Part shown: positions 5,960-9,641 of the stretch, in pieces
Numbering within the stretch: position 1 is the first letter of the stretch
Layout of the letters: each line of letters starts with the position of its first letter
Assembly: GCA_021775275.1 (NCBI GenBank)
Contig: JAJFIE010000406.1
Span: 1-9,641 of the forward strand
Length of the DNA stretch: 9,641 bases
Origin: Rhodospirillales bacterium
GTDB taxonomy: Bacteria > Pseudomonadota > Alphaproteobacteria > Rhodospirillales > Casp-alpha2
Direction: 5' to 3'
Notes under the pieces: generated by a model
The model's database searches: none
What the model was told of the DNA's origin: nothing
The model's input: only the letters and a program-made list of their open reading frames with translations
Made by a program: the position numbers and the translations under genes

Positions 5960-5973
5960 TTGACCTTGATCAA
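5960..5973. promoter_or_regulatory. Candidate FNR/FixK-type binding site
   Basis: TTGACCTTGATCAA on the plus strand, or TTGATCAAGGTCAA on the minus strand, matches the FNR-family consensus TTGAT-N4-ATCAA at nine of ten defined positions. Its centre is about 90 bp upstream of the DksA-like start codon. With the usual class II placement near -41.5, transcription would begin around 5925, leaving a leader of about 48 nt. It lies 12 bp beyond the end of the DUF6691 gene, in non-coding DNA, which favours a real site. The regulator would be an FnrL, FixK or Dnr-type protein encoded elsewhere; activation in low oxygen or by nitric oxide is inferred. Confidence 0.55.
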
Positions 5974-5984
5974 AGGCTGACGAA

Positions 5985-6404
5985 TTAATGACGGGAACGG
6001 ATTACCCTGGCGGCGAGGAGCATGCCCGCAATCATGGCGGCCATGTAGATCCAGCTTTCTATCCGTAGCAATGCCAGACCGGCAAAAGCCGGGCCGGGGC
6101 ACAGACCAATGATCCCCCACCCAGCGCCGAACAGTGCGCTCCCTGTGATCAGCCGCGCATCTATCCTGGTATGCGTCGGTGTATGAAACTTGTCTTCGAA
6201 CACAGGGCGTGACATTGCACCGGCGTACCAGAAACCGGGAATTGCCACCGCCAGGGCGCCAGCCATGACGAAAGCAAGTGTGGGATCCCAGGCGCCAAAC
6301 AGATCAAAAAATCCCAATACCTTGGCCGGGTTCATCATTTGCGATATGGCAAGGCCAAGGCCGAAGATAATACCGGACATGGCGGCGAGAATGACACGGG
6401 TCAT
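5985..6404 (-). CDS. DUF6691 / YeeE-YedE-like membrane protein, second half of the pair
   Basis: A 139-residue membrane protein with about four hydrophobic segments (roughly 4-22, 41-62, 84-103, 115-134). The marker is GIIGLCPGPAFAGL at 97-110, with a conserved cysteine before a PGPA turn, the same motif that lines the thiosulfate path in YeeE/TsuA transporters. Two-gene YeeE/YedE pairs (such as PmpA/PmpB) resemble one YeeE split into halves and are linked to uptake of reduced sulfur compounds. The start at 6404 overlaps the upstream stop by four bases (ATGA). The frame stays open further upstream to 6686, but those residues are arginine-rich nonsense antisense to nothing conserved, whereas MTRVILAAMSGIIFGLGLAISQM is the normal family start. 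No BigR-type repressor or persulfide dioxygenase gene, common partners of such pairs, is nearby. Confidence 0.85.
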   Translation of the reverse strand: MTRVILAAMSGIIFGLGLAISQMMNPAKVLGFFDLFGAWDPTLAFVMAGALAVAIPGFWYAGAMSRPVFEDKFHTPTHTRIDARLITGSALFGAGWGIIGLCPGPAFAGLALLRIESWIYMAAMIAGMLLAARVIRSRH

Positions 6405-6832
6405 GACAGCCACCCGAAAACGTGGCGACTCAGGGCATAGACGGCAAATGCCGTGACCATAAAGACGCCGACGGAAACAAGTGATCGCCTGGAAAGCCGA
6501 CCGATGCCGCAGACGCCATGCCCGCTGGTGCAACCACCGCCCAGAATTGCGCCAAAACCCACCAGACCGCCACCGATCACGAGGGCAGGGGTGGAACTGG
6601 AAATGGACAGCGGAACCGGTGACCCTGCGATAAACCCATACAGAACCGGCGCAACGATCAGACCGCCGAGGAAGGCAAAACGCCAAAGTCTCTCGCCGGG
6701 GGTATTTTTCAGAACACCAAGGGTGATGCCGCTGATGCCTGCAATGCGTCCGATTGATGTCATCAGCAGGACAGAGGCGAGGCCGATCAGAAGACCGCCT
6801 GCCAGGGAAAAGATAGGATCGAATTCAGCCAT
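6401..6832 (-). CDS. YeeE/YedE family membrane protein, first half of the pair
   Basis: A 143-residue membrane protein with hydrophobic stretches at about 10-25, 50-70, 83-100 and 118-138. The hallmark is LGGGCTSGHGVCGIGRLSRRS at 97-117, with C101 and C108 in the GGCTSGHGxCG motif that, in the structurally known YeeE/TsuA, contacts thiosulfate. It probably forms a transporter with the DUF6691 protein encoded directly downstream, importing thiosulfate or another reduced sulfur species. The gene starts 10 bp after the DUF4387 stop. The only upstream purine run is GGAA, 13 bases before the ATG, so initiation may depend on translation arriving from DUF4387. The family assignment is firm; the transported species is inferred from characterised relatives. 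Confidence 0.9.
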   Translation of the reverse strand: MAEFDPIFSLAGGLLIGLASVLLMTSIGRIAGISGITLGVLKNTPGERLWRFAFLGGLIVAPVLYGFIAGSPVPLSISSSTPALVIGGGLVGFGAILGGGCTSGHGVCGIGRLSRRSLVSVGVFMVTAFAVYALSRHVFGWLS

Positions 6833-6842
6833 TGTCAGATTA

Positions 6843-7175
6843 TCATTCCAGTATGGGGATGGGGATGGTTAGCAACGGAGCGTGTTGTTGAGCGCCGTAG
6901 ACATCTCTGTCACCGACAGAACCGGAAGGGACGCGTCTTCGGAGTGTCGCCTTGATGGCGCGAGCCGGTGCGTAGTAGACCACATTGAGAACATCATCTT
7001 CGGGGATGCCATACAGATCAGCGATCATGGTGCGCGTAAACAGGTCAGCGGCCTTCACAGACTCAAACATTCTATAATTATTGAATATGATATCAAGGGT
7101 TATCTCAAATGGTCCGGCATTCTTGCTCCGGATGACATCGGCAACCTCGCTCAGTGGTTGCGTTACAGTACTCAT
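6843..7175 (-). CDS. DUF4387 domain protein, partner of AtuA/DUF1446
   Basis: A 110-residue soluble protein matching DUF4387 over its whole length. Conserved-looking stretches are EVADVIRSKNAGPFEITLDIIFNNY (10-34) and GSVGDRDVYGAQQHAPLLTIPIP (85-107), the second ending in the family's D-V-Y-G-x-Q-Q-H motif. Proteins of this family are nearly always encoded beside a DUF1446/AtuA protein, as here, and probably form a complex or two-part enzyme with it; no reaction is established to my knowledge. The start has GGGAGA (7188-7183) seven bases upstream and overlaps the AtuA-family stop as ATGA, strong evidence for stoichiometric co-translation. The C-terminal ATCCCC repeats simply encode Ile-Pro-Ile-Pro. 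Confidence 0.9.
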   Translation of the reverse strand: MSTVTQPLSEVADVIRSKNAGPFEITLDIIFNNYRMFESVKAADLFTRTMIADLYGIPEDDVLNVVYYAPARAIKATLRRRVPSGSVGDRDVYGAQQHAPLLTIPIPILE

Positions 7176-8554
7176 GCCTTGATCTCCCGTCCTTTGATCT
7201 CCAGGGGCTCTGCGGGGAACAGTGAAACCGGGTCATCCAGCTCCATGAGGTGGTAGAGGCTGAATTCAAACACTTCGCCGGTGGAAAAGTCCGAGGGGCT
7301 GTAGGGAAAGGCCAGATTACCTGCCGTCGATAACCGTCCCGGAAAACCGAAGTGGAGCAGGGTACTGCGCACCAGCGCACAACCGCTGTCCGCTGTTGCC
7401 TGATCGGGCGCAACCACGTCGATAACCAGACCGATTTCATGGGCGGGTGTGCTCATGGGTTCCTGCGCTCCCATGACGCCGTCTTTCCCATAGGCGTGGA
7501 AGGTCAGGATGGAGGTTTCATCCATGCTTGTGCGGCAACGGTCTTCAACGTCGCGAAGAATGTGATCCAGACCGGCGATCATGTTGGGGTCGCGAATCCC
7601 CGCCACGCTGACCGTGCGGAATCCGATGGACCTCGCCCCTTCCAGTTTTACCTGATAGGGCAGTGAGGGGGTGAAGCGGGTGCCCGATACTTTCACGCGA
7701 CCGGCGCTCAGTTCCTCATAGGCAACGTTTTCCAGATCGAGACTGCCGCCCGGCCCGGGTAAATGAAACGGATCGGATTTTTCATAGAGAGAATGAGCGG
7801 CCACGGAATTGCGGGTGAACCGTCGTTCTGAACTAAGTGGTTCGAGTACAAAATGGTCATCAAATAACCGGCCCAGAACACAATCGCTACCGCTGCCGGG
7901 CAATGCGGCGATTGCCGCGCACTCAAGGATTTTACCCATGTGGAGCGCCAGCGCCGGGTCATGCCCCTGCATGATCGGTAAGGCGGCAAAAACCGCAGGG
8001 TCGTAGCATCGCCCACAAATCACGATATCGAACCCCGCGTCCAGCGCGTTTACAACAGGCTCATGGCCCATTTGCGCAACGATGTGCCGGGTATCTGCAA
8101 TGGCTTCGGCAGTGAGCGGAGGAACATTGGGCAGGGCCGCGACGCGTCCGGTATTCAGCGCGGTTTCAACAATACCGGGCGGGATATCAGACGCGATAGT
8201 GGCGACGCGTAAGGAAATGCCGGTTTCCCGGCTGACCTCACGGACAATATCGAGGGTCCAGTCCAGATGCGGTCTGGCGCCGGCGCCTCCCGCTGATCCG
8301 ATGACAAGGGGAATGCTGGCGGACTGTTGCGCCTTGATCAGCCGTGCGAGGTCATGTTTGACGCCGTCCCGGGCGGTAAAGGATTTCCCGCTGCCGAGAT
8401 AGTAAGGGCCGGGATCGGTGCTGCCGGCATCCACGGCGATAAGGTCGGGTTTGCGTTTCATCCCTTCCTTGAGAGACTCGCCGGGGAACCCGTAACCAAG
8501 GATGGCCGTAGGTGAAAGAACCGTAAATCCGGAACGGTCAGATGATTGGATCAT
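7172..8554 (-). CDS. AtuA/DUF1446 family protein
   Basis: A 460-residue soluble protein of the DUF1446 (acyclic terpene utilization AtuA) family. Clear family segments are VLSPTAILGYGFPGESL (12-28), LIAVDAGSTDPGPYYLGSG (38-56), LVIGSAGGAGARPHLDW (83-99), IVICGRCYDPAVFAALPI (177-194), HMGKILECAAIAALPGSGSDCVLG (205-228) and GFRTVSVAGIRDPNMI (311-326). AtuA was named from Pseudomonas citronellol/geraniol catabolism, but that protein is longer (it carries an extra C-terminal domain) and its exact reaction is unclear. This shorter form paired with DUF4387 belongs to a subgroup of unknown chemistry, so terpene use should not be inferred; no acyl-CoA carboxylase or dehydrogenase genes of the atu pathway are near. 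The start ATG overlaps the YaiI stop by one base (TAATG), with an AGGG about nine bases upstream. It lies in the middle of a compact operon. Confidence 0.88.
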   Translation of the reverse strand: MIQSSDRSGFTVLSPTAILGYGFPGESLKEGMKRKPDLIAVDAGSTDPGPYYLGSGKSFTARDGVKHDLARLIKAQQSASIPLVIGSAGGAGARPHLDWTLDIVREVSRETGISLRVATIASDIPPGIVETALNTGRVAALPNVPPLTAEAIADTRHIVAQMGHEPVVNALDAGFDIVICGRCYDPAVFAALPIMQGHDPALALHMGKILECAAIAALPGSGSDCVLGRLFDDHFVLEPLSSERRFTRNSVAAHSLYEKSDPFHLPGPGGSLDLENVAYEELSAGRVKVSGTRFTPSLPYQVKLEGARSIGFRTVSVAGIRDPNMIAGLDHILRDVEDRCRTSMDETSILTFHAYGKDGVMGAQEPMSTPAHEIGLVIDVVAPDQATADSGCALVRSTLLHFGFPGRLSTAGNLAFPYSPSDFSTGEVFEFSLYHLMELDDPVSLFPAEPLEIKGREIKA

Positions 8555-9018
8555 TATTGCTGAACCCTGGAATGCCGCAAGGCAGACTGAACCATGACCT
8601 CCAGCGCGTTGAGAAATTGCGAGCGGTCGCGATTGGAGAACGGCCGGGGACCCCCGGTAATTGTTCCTGTTTCCCGTAACGATGACATGAGATCACGCGT
8701 CGCCAGGGCCATGCCGATGGAGTCTTCGGTAAACGCTTCCCCATTGGGGCGGATGGCCTTCCCGCCCCGTTCGATGCAGCGCGCCGCGAGAGGAATATCC
8801 GAGGTTACGACAATATCGCCATCAGCCACATGTTCGGCGATCCAGTCATCCGCAGCATCCGGGCCAGAGGGGACGATGACCAGATTGACCATGGGATCGG
8901 AACTCGGTCGGATGCCGCCATCGGAAACCATGTGAGTCATCAGGCCATGGCGCGTGGCCACCCGGATGACTTCATCCTTGACGGGGCAGGCGTCTGCATC
9001 GATATAAATCTCCGGCAT
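8554..9018 (-). CDS. YaiI/YqxD family protein (DUF188)
   Basis: A 154-residue protein matching the UPF0178/DUF188 family over its full length: IYIDADACPVKDEVIRVA (4-21), a central DAADDWIAEHVADGDIVVTSDIPLAARCIERGG (54-86), and a closing TGGPRPFSNRDRSQFLNALE (121-140). The conserved aspartates (D7, D9, D57-D58, D74) form an acidic cluster like that of PIN/NYN-type nucleases, so an RNase-like activity is suspected for the family, though I know of no proven function. I chose the ATG at 9018 because AGGGCG (9030-9025) lies six bases upstream and family members begin just before the first strand; an ATG at 9036 would add MCRALI. It leads the leftward operon and is divergent from the VOC gene across 65 bp. 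Its link to the metabolic genes behind it may be only positional. Confidence 0.92.
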   Translation of the reverse strand: MPEIYIDADACPVKDEVIRVATRHGLMTHMVSDGGIRPSSDPMVNLVIVPSGPDAADDWIAEHVADGDIVVTSDIPLAARCIERGGKAIRPNGEAFTEDSIGMALATRDLMSSLRETGTITGGPRPFSNRDRSQFLNALEVMVQSALRHSRVQQ

Positions 9019-9083
9019 GATAAGCGCCCTACACACATATTGAAAAACAACCTATTCTATAACCGAGGGAGATACGGAGGACC
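9019..9083. promoter_or_regulatory. Short divergent intergenic region (YaiI operon / VOC gene)
   Basis: These 65 bp must hold the upstream signals of the leftward YaiI-AtuA-YeeE operon and of the rightward VOC gene, including both ribosome binding sites. The middle is AT-rich (TATTGAAAAACAA, then TATTCTATAA at 9053-9062). TATTCT or TATAAC could serve as a rightward -10, but no properly spaced -35 stands out on either strand, so I make no firm promoter call. Confidence 0.35.
9076..9080 (+). promoter_or_regulatory. Ribosome binding site of the VOC gene, ambiguous between two ATGs
   Basis: GGAGG is only three bases before the ATG at 9084 but nine bases before the in-frame ATG at 9090. Spacing favours the second Met (protein MIKGLHHN...), which would shorten the product by two residues. 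Confidence 0.6.
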
Positions 9084-9575
9084 ATGTCCATGATCAAGGG
9101 ACTTCACCACAACGCCTATCGGTGCCGGGATTCAGAAGAAACGCGTGCGTTCTATGAGGATTTCCTGGGCCTTGGTCTGGCCGACGCTTTTGAAATTCAT
9201 GAAACCAAGACCAACCGGGAAACCTCCGCCCTGCACAGTTTCTATGAAATGGGGAATGGCTCTTATCTTGCCTTCTTTGAGGTTCCCGACACCCCGTTTG
9301 ATTTTAAGGCGCAGCACGATTACGACCTGCATATCGCCCTGGAGGTCGATGCGGACACCCTGGCGACCATGTTCGAGAAGGGCAAGGCGCAGGGCATCGA
9401 GACCCGCGGTGTCGCGGATCACGGGGTCATTCATTCAATCTATTTCCGCGATCCCAACGGCTATGTGATTGAGCTGACGGCGCCGACGGAGGGCGCAGCG
9501 GAGTACGCGGCAAAGGCTAAAACCACCGCCCATGAAAAACTGGCGCATTGGCAGACAACGAAGCCTGTGGCCTAG
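9084..9575 (+). CDS. VOC family (glyoxalase/dioxygenase fold) protein
   Basis: A 163-residue single-chain vicinal-oxygen-chelate protein with two beta-alpha-beta-beta-beta modules: IKGLHHNAYRCRDSEETRAFYEDFLGLGL (4-32) to SYLAFFEVPD (60-69), and DLHIALEVDADTLATMFEKGKAQGIE (81-106) to IYFRDPNGYVIELTAP (119-134). Likely metal ligands by fold position are His8 or His9, Glu66, His83 and Glu130, all present, so it should be an active metal enzyme. The family covers glyoxalase I, extradiol dioxygenases, epimerases and fosfomycin/bleomycin resistance proteins; the sequence does not say which. The Ala/Lys-rich tail (136-163) is outside the fold. It is transcribed alone rightward, divergent from the YaiI operon. 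The start is 9084 or 9090. Confidence 0.9.
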   Translation: MSMIKGLHHNAYRCRDSEETRAFYEDFLGLGLADAFEIHETKTNRETSALHSFYEMGNGSYLAFFEVPDTPFDFKAQHDYDLHIALEVDADTLATMFEKGKAQGIETRGVADHGVIHSIYFRDPNGYVIELTAPTEGAAEYAAKAKTTAHEKLAHWQTTKPVA

Positions 9576-9579
9576 ACCA

Positions 9580-9641
9580 TCATGCGTGAGATACGCAATC
9601 CTTACAGACGGTCTCGCTGACCGAGCCATCCAGATGGGCCT
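9580..9641 (-). CDS. Possible 3' end of a leftward gene with a CxxC motif
   Basis: The minus strand from the window edge reads AHLDGSVSETVCKDCVSHA and then stops (TGA at 9582-9580), five bases past the convergent VOC stop. The C-x2-C pair and balanced composition look like the end of a small metal-binding or redox protein, but only 19 codons are visible. The competing reading is a rightward gene from GTG at 9586 (MRYAILTDGLADRAIQMG), which stays open to the edge but lacks a Shine-Dalgarno. I favour the leftward reading only slightly. Confidence 0.3.
   Translation of the reverse strand, partial: AHLDGSVSETVCKDCVSHA

Noticed and set aside
6405..6686. Extension of the DUF6691 frame upstream to 6686 (233 residues in total)
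   Set aside because: The added residues overlap the YeeE gene in another frame, are rich in Arg, Trp and Cys, and lack membrane character. The ATGA start at 6404 matches the family N-terminus.
6852..6869. G-rich tandem (GGGGAT repeats) as a possible G-quadruplex or microsatellite
   Set aside because: There are only two runs of four G; they are explained by Ile-Pro-Ile-Pro codons at the end of DUF4387.

Overview
The window looks like a piece of an alphaproteobacterial chromosome, probably a Rhodospirillales-like or related marine or soil lineage. This is inferred from moderate GC with AT-rich intergenic stretches, strong GGAGG ribosome binding sites, a Tat-exported TRAP binding protein, a short alphaproteobacterial-style DksA/TraR protein and a FixK/FnrL-type box. 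No rRNA, tRNA, CRISPR array, transposase gene or phage gene is visible. The species cannot be named from the sequence.

Left block (1-5315) is a solute uptake and catabolism locus around an AT-rich divergent intergenic region (1172-1368). Leftward run an RpiR/MurR-family regulator and, behind it, the 5' end of an FAD-dependent oxidoreductase cut by the window edge. Rightward run an N-formylglutamate amidohydrolase-family enzyme, the small (DctQ) and large (DctM) membrane subunits of a TRAP transporter, and a Tat-exported TRAP solute-binding protein (DctP). The simplest reading is that RpiR senses a metabolite, the TRAP system imports a solute, the amidohydrolase-family enzyme removes an N-acyl group or cleaves a C-N bond, and the flavoenzyme oxidises the product. 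The substrate cannot be read from sequence. An 8-bp hairpin covers the dctM stop codon, ahead of the separately initiated dctP.

Junction (5316-5544) holds no gene but is highly structured. A perfect 16-bp hairpin follows dctP and abuts a 158-bp element bounded by 33-bp inverted repeats that differ at only two positions, with internal palindromes and a T5 tract just outside. It may be a MITE-like or intergenic repeat element, also able to act as a terminator between the converging dctP and DksA-like genes.

Right block (5545-9018) is leftward: a YaiI/DUF188 protein, an AtuA/DUF1446-family protein, its usual partner DUF4387, and a YeeE/YedE plus DUF6691 membrane pair. Three of these four junctions overlap and the fourth has a 10-nt gap, so they are probably one operon. 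A DksA/TraR zinc-finger gene follows after 107 bp that contain a near-consensus FNR/FixK box and a 7-bp palindrome, and is probably a separate, possibly oxygen-responsive unit.

Right edge (9084-9641): a rightward VOC/glyoxalase-fold gene, then a few dozen bases that may be the 3' end of a leftward gene with a CxxC motif.

No wholly new system is evident. The least explained items are the inverted-repeat element, the FNR-type box before the DksA-like gene, the TRAP/amidohydrolase locus of unknown substrate, and the AtuA-DUF4387-YeeE operon.
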